DNA of 64,000 bases. It comes from Demequina phytophila (GTDB lineage: Bacteria > Actinomycetota > Actinomycetes > Actinomycetales > Demequinaceae). The translations under genes and the position numbers were made by a program. Below are positions 41,588 through 51,812 of this stretch, in pieces; the first letter of the stretch is position 1; each line of letters opens with the position of its first letter. Where the stretch lies: the NCBI RefSeq assembly GCF_000971135.1, contig NZ_BBLW01000001.1, positions 310,001-374,000 of the forward strand, written 5' to 3'. The notes under the pieces were generated by a model that did no database searches, was not told the DNA's origin, and saw only the letters and a list, made by a program, of their open reading frames with translations.

Positions 41588-42972
41588 GCCCCTGCCGCCC
41601 CCATGCCGTGCAACCGGCGAGCCGCCTCGGACACCGTGCCGCTGAGCGACGGGTACACCGTGAAGGCCGCGGCGACGTCGTCGACGGTGAGGTGCTTCGC
41701 GACCGCGAGCGACAGCGGGTAGATGTGCTCGCCGGCGCGCGCGCCCACGAGGACCGCCCCGAACACCTGGCCGGTCACGGTGTGCCCGAAGATCTTCACG
41801 AAGCCCTCGTCGATGCCGAGCATCTTCGCGCGCGGATTGCGCGCCAGGTCCAGGCGTGACACCTCGTAGAAGAGGCCGCGCTCCTGCAGCTCCGCCTCGC
41901 TCAGGCCCACCGAGGCGATCTCGGGCACGGTGAACACGTTGGAGGCGACCAGCTTGAGGTCGATGGGGGTGACGGCGTCGCCGAGCGCGTGCGCCATGGC
42001 GATGCGCCCCTGCGTGGCGGCGACGCTTGCGAGCGGCAGCACGCCCGTGCAGTCGCCCGCGGCGTAGATGCCGCGCGCCGTGGTGCGGCTGACCTTGTCG
42101 ACGCGGATGAGACCGCGCTCGTCGAGCTCGACGCCCGCCTCCTCGAGGCCCAGGCCCTCGGTGTTGGGCACCGAGCCGACCGCCATGAGGCAGTGGCTGC
42201 CCTCGAGCACGCTGCCGTCCTCGAGCGTGACCCGCACGCCGTCGCCCGCGCGCTCCACCGCGGACGCGCGGCCGCCCACCAGGTGCATGCCGCGCTCCTT
42301 GAACACCTCGGTGAGGTGCGCGGAGGCATCCGGATCCTCGCGCGACAGCACGCGGTCGCCCGAGGCGACGAGCGTGACGTCCGCGCCGAGCAGGCGGTAC
42401 GCGCCGGCGAACTCCGCGCCGGTCACGCCGGAGCCCACCACGATGAGGTGCTCGGGAAGCTCCGCGAGGTCGTAGAGCTGGGTCCAGGTGAGGATCCGCT
42501 CGCCGTCGGGCTCGCACCCGGGGACGATGCGCGGGCGGGCGCCCACGGCGACGAGGACCGCGTCCGCCTCGAGGACGGTGTCGCCGACCACCACGCGCTG
42601 CGGGCCGTCGAGGCGGGCCTCACCCTCGAGCACGGTGATGCCGTTGCGCTCCATGCGGTCCGCGATGTCGCCGGACTGCTTGGCGACCAGGCGCTTGACG
42701 CGGGCGTTGACCTCGGCGAGGTCGACGCTGAGCGCATGGGCGATCTCGCCGCCGTCGCTGCGACGGATGCCCAGCTCGGACGCACGCAGGGCGATGGTGA
42801 GCCACTCCGCGGTGGCGATGACGGTCTTGGAGGGGACGACGTCGGTCAGGACGGCATTGCCGCCGAGGCCGTGACGCTCGACCAGCGTCACCTCCGCCCC
42901 GGCCTTGACGGCCACCAGGGCCGCCTCGTAGCCGCCCGGACCGCCGCCGATGATGACGACGCGTGGGGACAT
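41584..42972 (-). CDS. lpdA: LpdA-type NAD(P)H quinone reductase (flavoprotein disulfide reductase fold without redox Cys)
   Basis: 462 residues with the dihydrolipoamide dehydrogenase fold: FAD motif VVIIGGGPGGYEAALVA, NAD motif LIVVGSGVTGAEFAGAY, second FAD motif GIYAAGDCTG, and a C-terminal dimer domain. Where true Lpd has a CxxxxC pair, this protein reads LGGNAVLTDVVPSKT (residues 36-50), with neither Cys. That matches the M. tuberculosis LpdA (Rv3303c) quinone-reductase group, not lipoamide dehydrogenase. GGAGG precedes the ATG. Divergent from punA. Confidence 0.88.
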   Translation of the reverse strand: MSPRVVIIGGGPGGYEAALVAVKAGAEVTLVERHGLGGNAVLTDVVPSKTVIATAEWLTIALRASELGIRRSDGGEIAHALSVDLAEVNARVKRLVAKQSGDIADRMERNGITVLEGEARLDGPQRVVVGDTVLEADAVLVAVGARPRIVPGCEPDGERILTWTQLYDLAELPEHLIVVGSGVTGAEFAGAYRLLGADVTLVASGDRVLSREDPDASAHLTEVFKERGMHLVGGRASAVERAGDGVRVTLEDGSVLEGSHCLMAVGSVPNTEGLGLEEAGVELDERGLIRVDKVSRTTARGIYAAGDCTGVLPLASVAATQGRIAMAHALGDAVTPIDLKLVASNVFTVPEIASVGLSEAELQERGLFYEVSRLDLARNPRAKMLGIDEGFVKIFGHTVTGQVFGAVLVGARAGEHIYPLSLAVAKHLTVDDVAAAFTVYPSLSGTVSEAARRLHGMGAAGA

Positions 42973-42990
42973 GCCTCCATTCAAGCGCAC

Positions 42991-43024
42991 GCCGGACGAT
43001 GCGCCGGTCGCCGCATCGTCCGGC
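42991..43024. repeat. Inverted pair of GGACGATGC motifs
   Basis: GCCGGACGATGCG and its perfect complement (43012-43024) form a 13-bp stem with an 8-nt loop, in the 95-bp divergent promoter region between lpdA and punA. Because both genes start here it cannot be an ordinary terminator. Confidence 0.75.
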
Positions 43025-43067
43025 CGCCCGACCTGCCCCGGCACGGCAGGACTACTAGGCTCGACGC

Positions 43068-43865
43068 ATGACTTCCGCCACTGAGTTCGCCGCGGAGGCC
43101 GCGGCCACCCTCGCCGCCGCCACGGGCGTCGCGCACCACGACATCGCCCTGGTCCTGGGCTCCGGATGGGGCGGCGCCGCCGAGCTCATCGGCGAGGAGG
43201 TGGCGCGGGTCGACGCGACGGACATCCCGGGCTTCGACGCGCACGTGGTGCCCGGGCACCACCCCGTGTTCCGCTCGCTGCTCACGCCCACGGGGAAGCG
43301 CGTGCTGGTGCTCGGCGCACGCCAGCACTACTACCAGGTGCGTGACGCGGGCAAGGTCGCGCACGCCATCCGGATGGCCGCGGCGGCGGGTTGCACCCAG
43401 CTGGTGCTCACCAACGGCTGCGGCTCGACCCGCCCGGAGGTGGGCCCCGGATCGGTGGTGCTGCTGGCGGACCACATCAACCTCACGGGCCAGACGCCTC
43501 TCGAGGGCGCGACGTTCGTGGACATGAGCCAGGTCTACTCGCCGCGGCTGCGCGGGATCGCGCACTCGATCGACGCGGAGCTGCCCGACGGGATCTACGC
43601 GCAGTTCACCGGCCCGCAGTACGAGACGCCCGCGGAGGTCCGCATGGCGGCCATCCTCGGCGCCAACCTTGTGGGCATGTCGACCGTCCTCGAGGCCATC
43701 GCGGCGCGCGAGGCCGGTCTCGAGGTGCTCGGCCTGTCGCTGGTGACCAACCTGGCCGCGGGGATCGGCGGCGACACGCTCGACCACCAGGAGGTGCTCG
43801 ACGCCGGCGCTGCCGCCGGCCCACGCATCTCGGCACTGTTGGCCGCGATCGTCAGGGAGATGTGA
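43068..43865 (+). CDS. punA: Purine-nucleoside phosphorylase
   Basis: 265 residues of the trimeric PNP class. Visible: LVLGSGWGGAAELI, PGHHPVFRSLL, QHYYQVRDAGKVAHAIRM, TNGCGSTRPEVGPGSVVLLADHINLTG, and GPQYETPAEVRMAAILGANLVGMSTV with the catalytic Glu/Asn region. It splits guanosine/inosine to base and (deoxy)ribose-1-phosphate. TAGGCT lies 6 nt before the ATG (leaderless type). Its stop overlaps the next gene by one base, linking it to the phosphopentose/hexose mutase. Confidence 0.94.
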   Translation: MTSATEFAAEAAATLAAATGVAHHDIALVLGSGWGGAAELIGEEVARVDATDIPGFDAHVVPGHHPVFRSLLTPTGKRVLVLGARQHYYQVRDAGKVAHAIRMAAAAGCTQLVLTNGCGSTRPEVGPGSVVLLADHINLTGQTPLEGATFVDMSQVYSPRLRGIAHSIDAELPDGIYAQFTGPQYETPAEVRMAAILGANLVGMSTVLEAIAAREAGLEVLGLSLVTNLAAGIGGDTLDHQEVLDAGAAAGPRISALLAAIVREM

Positions 43866-45571
43866 TGGAGGAGCTGCTGGCCCGCGCCGAGGCGTGGATC
43901 GAGGACGACCCGGACGACGCGACGCGCGAGGAGCTCGCCGCCGTGCTCGAGGCCGCCGTGGGCGGGTCCGCGCCCGCCCTGGAGGACCTCGACGACCGGT
44001 TCCGCGGGTTCCTCGAGTTCGGCACCGCCGGGCTGCGCGGGCGCATCGGCGCCGGGCCCAACCGGATGAACCGCGCCGTGGTGATCCGCGCGGCCGCCGG
44101 CCTGGCGCGCTACCTGACCGACGCGCTCGCCGCCCTCGGTGTCGAGGGCCCCGCGCGCGTGGCGATCGGCTACGACGCGCGCCACGGCTCGCACGACTTC
44201 GCGCTCGACACCGCCGCGGTGATGACCGCCGCGGGTCACGAGGCGCTGCTGCTCCCCCGCACGCTTCCCACCCCCGTGCTCGCGTTCGCGACGCGCCTGC
44301 TCGACGCCGATGCGGGCGTCATGGTGACCGCCTCCCACAACCCGCCCCAGGACAACGGCTACAAGGTCTACCTGGGCGGACGCGTGGTGTCGGACGAGGG
44401 CCAGGGCGCGCAGATCGTCCCGCCGTACGACGGCGAGATCGCATCGCGCATCGCCGCCGTGCCCGCAGTCGCGTCCGTCCCGCGCGCGACCGAGGGGTGG
44501 CGCGTCCTGGGAGACGGCGTGGTCGACGACTACGTCGCGCAGGTGGCCGCGCTCGGAGGCGACGTGGCCCCGGTGGCCGCACGGCGGGCCGCCACGCGCA
44601 TCGTCCTCACGCCACTCCACGGCGTGGGGGGCGAGACCGTCGAGCGCGTGCTGCACGCCGCGGGCTTCACGGACGTCCACACCGTCGCCGAGCAGGCCGA
44701 GCCGGACCCCGACTTCCCCACCGTCGACTTCCCCAACCCGGAGGAGAAGGGCGCGATCGACCTCGCGCTCGAGCTCGCGGAGCGGGTGGGTGCAGACGTG
44801 GTGATCGCGAACGACCCGGACGCGGACCGCTGCGCCGTCGCGACGCTGATCGATGGCCGGTGGACCATGCTCCACGGCGACGTGGTCGGCTCGCTGCTGG
44901 GCGAGCGCGTCGCGTCCCGCACCCCCGCCGGCTCGCACGTGCTGGCGAACTCGATCGTGTCGTCGCAGCAGCTCGCGGCGATCGCCGCGGCGCATGGCCT
45001 GGGGCATGCGAACACGCTCACGGGCTTCAAGTGGATCGGGCGCACGCCGCGCATGGCGTTCGGCTACGAGGAGGCGCTGGGCTACTGCGTCGCGCCCGAC
45101 CTGGTGCGGGACAAGGACGGCGTGTCCGCCGCGCTTCTCATGGCGGACTTCGTGTCCGAGCTCAAGGCGGGCGGGCGCACGCTGGCCGACGCGATCGACG
45201 ACCTCGCGCGGGCCTACGGCGTGTACCTGACGTCGCAGGTGTCCGCGCGGTACGCGGACCTCGCCCTCATCCCGGAGACCATGGCGCGCCTCATGGCGTC
45301 CCAGCCCGCGACCCTCGCGGGCTCACCGGTGGTGGCCACCGACGACATGTCGCAGGGGTTCCGGGGGCTGCCCGGCACCACCGGCCTGCACCTCGCGGCG
45401 GAGTCCGGCGCGCGCGTGATCGTGCGTCCCTCCGGCACCGAGCCGAAGGTGAAGGCGTACCTCGAGGTGGTCGTGCCGGTGGTCGGCGAGGACGTGGCGG
45501 CCGCGAAGGCCGCCGCGGCCACCACCATGGAGCTGCTCCGCGCCGACGTCACGGCGGCGCTGGGGATCTGA
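43865..45571 (+). CDS. pmmB: Phosphomannomutase/phosphopentomutase-type alpha-D-phosphohexomutase
   Basis: 568 residues, four-domain phosphohexomutase. FLEFGTAGLRGRIGAGPNRMN opens the fold. The phospho-Ser is in VTASHNPPQDNGYKVY, the Mg site is ANDPDADRCA, the sugar loop GYEEALGY, and the phosphate site RPSGTEPKVK. The length matches the PmmB/PGM2 type, which often acts as phosphopentomutase. Being translationally coupled to punA, conversion of (deoxy)ribose-1-phosphate to the 5-phosphate is the likely task, feeding DeoC. Confidence 0.9.
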   Translation: MEELLARAEAWIEDDPDDATREELAAVLEAAVGGSAPALEDLDDRFRGFLEFGTAGLRGRIGAGPNRMNRAVVIRAAAGLARYLTDALAALGVEGPARVAIGYDARHGSHDFALDTAAVMTAAGHEALLLPRTLPTPVLAFATRLLDADAGVMVTASHNPPQDNGYKVYLGGRVVSDEGQGAQIVPPYDGEIASRIAAVPAVASVPRATEGWRVLGDGVVDDYVAQVAALGGDVAPVAARRAATRIVLTPLHGVGGETVERVLHAAGFTDVHTVAEQAEPDPDFPTVDFPNPEEKGAIDLALELAERVGADVVIANDPDADRCAVATLIDGRWTMLHGDVVGSLLGERVASRTPAGSHVLANSIVSSQQLAAIAAAHGLGHANTLTGFKWIGRTPRMAFGYEEALGYCVAPDLVRDKDGVSAALLMADFVSELKAGGRTLADAIDDLARAYGVYLTSQVSARYADLALIPETMARLMASQPATLAGSPVVATDDMSQGFRGLPGTTGLHLAAESGARVIVRPSGTEPKVKAYLEVVVPVVGEDVAAAKAAAATTMELLRADVTAALGI

Positions 45572-45596
45572 GGCGCGACGGGCGCGGGGCCGCGGC

Positions 45597-46268
45597 TCAG
45601 TACGAGCCGGTGGCCTCGCCGCCGTCGAGGACCGCTGCGGTGCCGGACAGGCCCAGGCGCGTCGCGCCCGCCTCGATCATCGCGACCGCGTCGTCCCAGG
45701 TGCGGACCCCGCCGGAGGCCTTGATGCCGAGGCGTCCCCCGACGGTCTCGGCCATGAGGCGCACCGCGTGCACCGAGGCGCCGCCGGTCGGGTGGAAGCC
45801 GGTGGAGGTCTTGACGAAGTCCGCGCCCGCGGCCTCCGAGGCGAGGCACGCCCCCACGATCGCCTCGTCCGTGAGGGCGGCGGACTCGATGATGACCTTG
45901 AGGATCTTGCCGGCAGGCACCGCGGCGCGGACGGCCGCGACGTCCGCCTCGACCGCGGCGAAGTCGCCCGCGTTCGCGGCCGCCACGTCGATCACCATGT
46001 CGACCTCGTCGGCGCCCTGCTCGATGCTCAGCGCGGCCTCCGCCGCCTTGATCGACGAGTGATGCTTACCGGACGGGAACCCGCACACGGTCGCGACCGC
46101 GAGTCCCTCGGGCACGGTCACGGGGAGCATGGACGGCGACACGCACACGGAGAACACCCCCAGCGCGGCACCCTCCGCGATGAGCGCCTCGACGTCCGCG
46201 GGGGTGGACTCGGGCTTGAGGAGGGTGTGGTCGACGTAGCGGGCCAGCTCGGCGCGGGTGAGAGTCAT
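45597..46268 (-). CDS. deoC: Deoxyribose-phosphate aldolase
   Basis: 223 residues. Schiff-base Lys near residue 153 in DFVKTSTGF, with the second Lys in [12 protein letters not shown]-terminal [11 protein letters not shown] and [13 protein letters not shown] are typical. It cleaves deoxyribose-5-phosphate to glyceraldehyde-3-phosphate and acetaldehyde. It is convergent with pmmB across 25 bp. Leaderless-type start: TAGGCT exactly 6 nt upstream. Confidence 0.95.
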   Translation of the reverse strand: MTLTRAELARYVDHTLLKPESTPADVEALIAEGAALGVFSVCVSPSMLPVTVPEGLAVATVCGFPSGKHHSSIKAAEAALSIEQGADEVDMVIDVAAANAGDFAAVEADVAAVRAAVPAGKILKVIIESAALTDEAIVGACLASEAAGADFVKTSTGFHPTGGASVHAVRLMAETVGGRLGIKASGGVRTWDDAVAMIEAGATRLGLSGTAAVLDGGEATGSY

Positions 46269-46345
46269 GGACCCAGCCTAGGCCGCCCGCGGAGTTGCCA
46301 CCCGCCGAGGGATGTGACACCCTCGCGGCAGGGCCCCTCCGGCTC

Positions 46346-46389
46346 CCGGACGAAGTGACGTACCCGGCGACTCGACAAGACGTCTCACT
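46346..46389 (+). ncRNA. Guanidine-III (ykkC-III) riboswitch
   Basis: The core reads CCGGACGA, then an AGTGACGTACCCGG block, a short spacer, ACAAGACG and TCACT. This follows the known class III fold: CCGGACGA... GUACCCGG... ACAAGACG, with the two CCGG strands able to form the pseudoknot and AGTGA pairing with TCACT. The ribosome site GGAG begins at the next base (46390), so control is probably translational. The downstream gene encodes a Gdx-type exporter, exactly the expected partner. Confidence 0.85.
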
Positions 46390-46401
46390 GGAGAGCACGT
46401 C

Positions 46402-46716
46402 ATGGCCTGGGTCATCCTCATCGTGTCCGGCATCCTCGAGGCCGTCTGGGCGACCGCCCTCGGCCGCTCCGAGGGCCTCACACGGATCGCGCCGACGGTC
46501 ACGTTCGGTGTCGCTCTCGTCGCCAGCATGGGCGGGCTCGCGCACGCGATGCGCACGCTTCCCCTCGGCACGTCCTATGCGGTCTGGGTGGGCGTCGGCG
46601 CAGCGCTCACCGTCGGCTACGCGCTGGCGACGGGCGCGGAGGCCGCGTCGCTCGTCAAGGTCGCGCTGATCCTCGGGATCGTGGGCTGCGTGGTGGGGCT
46701 CAAGCTCGCGCACTAG
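46402..46716 (+). CDS. gdx: SMR-family guanidinium exporter (Gdx/SugE)
   Basis: 104 residues, four membrane helices. The conserved membrane Glu is in SGILEAVWATALGRSEG (Glu13). The helix-2 to helix-3 region has PLGTSYAVWVGVGAALTVGYA, the Gdx/SugE pattern, as opposed to EmrE. It exports guanidinium by proton exchange as an antiparallel dimer. A guanidine-III riboswitch fills its 5' leader and the GGAG ribosome site is directly at the switch's edge, so it is expected to be induced by guanidine. Confidence 0.92.
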   Translation: MAWVILIVSGILEAVWATALGRSEGLTRIAPTVTFGVALVASMGGLAHAMRTLPLGTSYAVWVGVGAALTVGYALATGAEAASLVKVALILGIVGCVVGLKLAH

Positions 46717-46743
46717 GCGCGGCGAGCCCCACCACGCGGACGA

Positions 46744-47814
46744 TCACAGGTCGATGCCGTAGCCCTCGATCACCAGCTCCGCGAGGTCAGCCTTCTCGTC
46801 GTAGGGCAGGAACGCGCCCCATGCGGCGGCGAGGGTGGCCTCGAACAGGTCCTCCTTGGTCCAGCCGACCTCGGCGAGCGCCGCGAACTCGGAGGACATG
46901 GACACGCCCGAGACCAGGCGGTTGTCGGTGTTCACGGTGACCGCGAAGCCGAGGTTGCGCAGCTCGTGCATCGGGTGGCCCTCGATCGACGGCGCGGCCG
47001 CTGTCTGGACGTTCGACGTGGGGCAGCACTCGAGAGGGATCTGCAGGTCGAGCGCGTGCTGCGCGATCACGCCGAGCGTGAGCTCCTCGCCGCCGAAGCC
47101 GTCGATGTCCTCGTGGATGCGCACACCGTGGCCGATCCGGCGCGCGGACCCGAGCCCGAGCGCCTCGCCCACGGAGGCCGCGCCGTCGGCCTCGCCCGCG
47201 TGGATGGTGACGGGCATGTGGTGCTCGCGGAGCAGCTGGAACGCCTCGCGGTGGTTCGCCGCGGGGAAGCCCAGCTCGGGGCCGGCGATGTCGAAGCCCA
47301 CGCAGCAGCGGCCGCGGTTGGCGAGCGCGAGCTCGGCGATCTCGACGGAACGGTCGAGGTGACGCATCGCGTCGAGGATCGCGGCGGCGCGGATCGCGTA
47401 GCCCGCCTCGAGCGCCTCGGCGACGCCCTCCTCGATGCCGTCCTGAACCGCCTCGACGACCTCCTGGAGGGACAGCCCGCCGGACACGTGCTGCTCGGGC
47501 GCGTACCGCAGCTCGGCGTAGATGACGCCGTCGGCGGCGAGGTCCAGGACGGCCTCGCGGGCGACGCGACGCAGGTTGTCCGCGGTCTGCATCACCGCGG
47601 TGGTGTGGGCGAAGGCCTCCAGGTAGCGAACCAGGTCGCCCGAGTTCGCGTTCTCCGCGAACGTGCGCGCGAGGGCCTCGGGGTCCGTCGTGGGCAGCTC
47701 GTGGCCGATCTCCGCGGCGAGCTCGATGAGGGTCGACGGGCGCAGGCCGCCGTCGAGGTGGTCGTGGAGCACGACCTTGGGCAGGGCGAGGATGTCCTCG
47801 GAGCTGAGAGTCAT
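46744..47814 (-). CDS. add: Adenosine deaminase
   Basis: 356 residues. Zn ligands and catalytic residues: HDHLDGGLRP near residue 17, VTIHAGEADG (His and Glu), IGHGVRI, and the Asp of VNTDNRLVSG. The family's leading HxH is present. It converts adenosine/deoxyadenosine to (deoxy)inosine, the substrate for PunA. TAGCCT lies 6 nt before the ATG. It precedes no same-strand partner closely: the unknown gene upstream ends 20 bp before its start. Confidence 0.94.
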   Translation of the reverse strand: MTLSSEDILALPKVVLHDHLDGGLRPSTLIELAAEIGHELPTTDPEALARTFAENANSGDLVRYLEAFAHTTAVMQTADNLRRVAREAVLDLAADGVIYAELRYAPEQHVSGGLSLQEVVEAVQDGIEEGVAEALEAGYAIRAAAILDAMRHLDRSVEIAELALANRGRCCVGFDIAGPELGFPAANHREAFQLLREHHMPVTIHAGEADGAASVGEALGLGSARRIGHGVRIHEDIDGFGGEELTLGVIAQHALDLQIPLECCPTSNVQTAAAPSIEGHPMHELRNLGFAVTVNTDNRLVSGVSMSSEFAALAEVGWTKEDLFEATLAAAWGAFLPYDEKADLAELVIEGYGIDL

Positions 47815-47834
47815 GAGGCCAGGCTAGCCGCGCG

Positions 47835-48809
47835 TCAGGCGCGGCGCGGCACGGGCAGCACCAGCCACGCGGCGCGCGACCAGTGCCCGAGCGCGGGCAG
47901 CCGGCCGGCGCCCGGGTGGAGGTCCGCGTCGGCGAGGGGCAGCACGGCGCCCGCGCCCGGCTCGTAGACGAGGAAGCCGTCGCCGGTGTCGCCCACCAGG
48001 AGCACCACGTGCCGCGGGATCACGGAGTCGAGCCCGAGCGAGGAGTCGCCCGCCGTGAACATCGGCACCGGGATCCCGTCGCCGAGCGCGCGGCGCGCGT
48101 GCGCGAGGAGCGGCGCGAGGGCGTCCGGTGACGAGTCGTCCACCAGGGACCCGCGGAAGCGCAGCCCCGCGAAGCGCGTCGAGTCGTCCACCTTCCACGG
48201 CGGGGTCCCGAGCGAGCGCGGCCACGCGACCGGTCCGAGCGCGGACGCCGTGGTCTGCGCGTGGATCACGTGCTGAAGAGCGTGCCACCGCTCCTCGACC
48301 GTGAGCGCCTCGTAGCCCTCCGCCTCGGCGTGCATGGCCTCCGCGGGCTCGTAGTCCGCGAGGGTCCGTCCGGTCGCGACCCACAGCGCGACGAACGGGT
48401 CGCCCACCATGAGCATGACCCCCATCGTGGCGGCCCCGCACGTGGTCTGATCGACCTGACGCGCCCGGACCCCCGCCCACGCGAGCGGCCCTTCCGCGTC
48501 GCCGGCGGGATGGGAGACGATGCGCCGGGTCGCCTCTCCCAGGCCGTCCCAGCCGGCGGCGAGCGCCGCCACCGCCGGGATGGGCGCCCCGGAGGCCACC
48601 GCGCGGAACAGGACCGCGGCATCGTCCCCCATCTGGTCCCGGGAGACGGTGAGGGCCTTCGCGTCCGCCGCGGCGGCGCGGTCGACCGCGCGCTGGAATG
48701 CGCGCTCGAACAGGCCCTCGGTGCTCGCCGGCTCCTCGGGCGGGCGCCGCTCGGACAGCCCGACGAGGCCCGCCGCGCGGGCCGCGAGGGCGGTGAGCGT
48801 CCAGGCCAT
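47835..48809 (-). CDS. Unknown protein with a C39/papain-like cysteine-peptidase pattern
   Basis: 324 residues, no signal peptide or clear membrane helix. A Q-x4-C-G motif (RQVDQTTCGAATMGVMLM, Cys near residue 124) is followed about 145 residues later by PRHVVLLVGDTGDGFLVYEPGAG. This gives a Gln-Cys-His-acid order like peptidase C39-like domains. The rest is Ala-rich helix. It starts directly after the deoA stop codon (adjacent bases) and ends 20 bp before add, so it is co-transcribed with nucleoside salvage genes. I cannot name it and the peptidase idea is inference from spacing and motif. Confidence 0.6.
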   Translation of the reverse strand: MAWTLTALAARAAGLVGLSERRPPEEPASTEGLFERAFQRAVDRAAAADAKALTVSRDQMGDDAAVLFRAVASGAPIPAVAALAAGWDGLGEATRRIVSHPAGDAEGPLAWAGVRARQVDQTTCGAATMGVMLMVGDPFVALWVATGRTLADYEPAEAMHAEAEGYEALTVEERWHALQHVIHAQTTASALGPVAWPRSLGTPPWKVDDSTRFAGLRFRGSLVDDSSPDALAPLLAHARRALGDGIPVPMFTAGDSSLGLDSVIPRHVVLLVGDTGDGFLVYEPGAGAVLPLADADLHPGAGRLPALGHWSRAAWLVLPVPRRA

Positions 48810-50122
<1,313 letters not shown>

Positions 50123-50123
<1 letters not shown>

Positions 50124-50518
50124 CAGCCCTCCTCGAGGTGCTGGGGCCCGAAGGCCCAGGGAAGAAGGTCGTCCAGGGTGAGGGTGCCGTCTGGTCCGTC
50201 GATCAGCAGGCCCGGTCCCCCGAACTCGTACAGCAGCTGGCGGCAGCGGCCGCACGGCTGCAGGGGCGCGCCCGCCGCGTCCACGCACGCGAACGCGACG
50301 AGGCGTGAACCGAGCGCGTCGGTGTGCAGCTTCGACACCAGCGCGCACTCGGCGCACAGCGTGAGCCCGTAGCTGGCGTTCTCGACGTTCGCGCCGGTGA
50401 CGATCTCGCCGGTGTCGGTGAGGGCCGCGGCACCCACCTTGAACTTCGAGTACGGCACGTAGGCCCGCTCGTTGGCCTCGCGCGCCTTGGTGCGGAGGAG
50501 GTCCCAGTCGATGTCCAT
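50123..50518 (-). CDS. cdd: Cytidine deaminase
   Basis: 131 residues, homotetrameric type. Zn ligands Cys in LTLCAECAL with the catalytic Glu, and PCGRCRQLLYEF. N-terminal VPYSKFKVGAAAL and GANVENASYG bind the nucleoside. It deaminates (deoxy)cytidine to (deoxy)uridine, the DeoA substrate. It lies 4 bp after the ABC permease gene in the same operon. Confidence 0.96.
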
Positions 50519-50522
50519 GGCG

Positions 50523-51812
50523 TTACTTCTTGTACGGGATGCCCTCGGAGGCCGGCGGGCGGGCGTGGCCCACGAGTCCGGCGACCGCGAAGATCGTCGC
50601 GATGTACGGGAACATCGCGAGGAACTGCGACGGGATAGGCGAGCCGATGGCGCCGAGCTGGGCGCGCAGCGCGTCGGCGAAGCCGAACAGCAGCGCGGCG
50701 GCGAGCGCGCCGCGCGGGCTCCAGCGGCCGAGGATCATCGCGGCGAGGGCGATGTAGCCCTTGCCGGCGGTCATCTCCTTGCCGAACGCGAGTCCCGACG
50801 CGACGGTGAAGAACGCGCCGCCGAGGCCGGCGATCGCGCCGCCGAGCACGGTGTTGCGCACGCGGGTGCGGTTGACCTGGATGCCCACGGTGTCGGCGGC
50901 CTTGGGGTGCTCGCCGACGGCGCGCACACGCAGGCCCCACCGCGACCGGAACAGCATGATCTGGAGCACGGCGACGACCACGTAGAGGATGTAGACCAGC
51001 AGGTTCTGGTTGAACAGCACCGGGCCGATCACGGGGATCTTCGACAGCAGCGGGATTGCGAGCTTGGGCATGCCGAGCGGCTGGTTGAGGTCGCCGTTCT
51101 CCGTCATCACGGTGGAGAAGAAGAAGTTGGTGAGCCCCAGGACCAGCATGTTGAGCACCACGCCCACCACGATCTGGTTGACCCAGTACTTGGTCGCGAA
51201 GATCGCGAGCACCAGCCCGACCAGCGCGCCCGCGATCGGCGCGGCGATGAGACCCACGTACGCGTTGCCGACCATCGACGCGATCAGCGCGGCGAGGAAC
51301 GCGCCCGCGAGCAGCTGCCCCTCGATCGCGATGTTGATGATGCCGGAGCGCTCGCACAGCGTGCCCGCAAGTGCGCCGAAGACCAGCGGCACCGCGAGGA
51401 ACAGCGAGCTCGTCAGCAGTCCGGTGAGCTGGATGCTGGTGGCGTCGCGACCGGCGCCGGCCCACGTGAGCAGCGCGCCCATGATGGCCATGCCGTAGAC
51501 GACGGGCACCCACAGGCCCACCTTGCGGCGCTGGTTCGCGCGGTACGCGGTCCAGCCGGCCAGCGCGAGCCCGATCACCGAGAAGACGATCGCGGCCAGC
51601 TGCGACGGCAGCGTGAAGCTGGGGATCGCGAAGAAGTCGGTGGGACGCGCGACCACGAACGTGGTCGACGCGCCGGACGCGCTGCCGAACCCGAAGATCA
51701 CGAGCGACAGCAGCGCGACCACGCCGAGCGTGATCGCCGCGCCGAAGCGCTTGGGCGGGATCGGCGCGCTCGAGGCCGGGGCGGCGGGAGCGTCGGCGAC
51801 GGTCGCGGTCAT
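50523..51812 (-). CDS. Nucleoside ABC importer, permease 2 (BmpC/NupQ-type)
   Basis: 429 residues with about ten hydrophobic segments. The BPD_transp_2 core is visible: FGALAGTLCERSGIINIAIEGQLLAGAF and GIQVNRTRVRNTVLGGAIAGLGGAFFT. An unusually long N-terminal region with two extra hydrophobic segments precedes the core. It partners permease 1, with which it overlaps by 4 bp (ATGA). The operon with a BMP lipoprotein, cdd and deoA makes nucleosides the likely cargo. Confidence 0.9.
   Translation of the reverse strand: MTATVADAPAAPASSAPIPPKRFGAAITLGVVALLSLVIFGFGSASGASTTFVVARPTDFFAIPSFTLPSQLAAIVFSVIGLALAGWTAYRANQRRKVGLWVPVVYGMAIMGALLTWAGAGRDATSIQLTGLLTSSLFLAVPLVFGALAGTLCERSGIINIAIEGQLLAGAFLAALIASMVGNAYVGLIAAPIAGALVGLVLAIFATKYWVNQIVVGVVLNMLVLGLTNFFFSTVMTENGDLNQPLGMPKLAIPLLSKIPVIGPVLFNQNLLVYILYVVVAVLQIMLFRSRWGLRVRAVGEHPKAADTVGIQVNRTRVRNTVLGGAIAGLGGAFFTVASGLAFGKEMTAGKGYIALAAMILGRWSPRGALAAALLFGFADALRAQLGAIGSPIPSQFLAMFPYIATIFAVAGLVGHARPPASEGIPYKK

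Noticed and set aside
41584-42972. Dihydrolipoamide dehydrogenase (E3)
   Set aside because: Both redox-active cysteines are missing.
46402-46716. Quaternary-ammonium multidrug exporter (EmrE-like)
   Set aside because: Sequence pattern is SugE/Gdx and the leader carries a guanidine-III aptamer.
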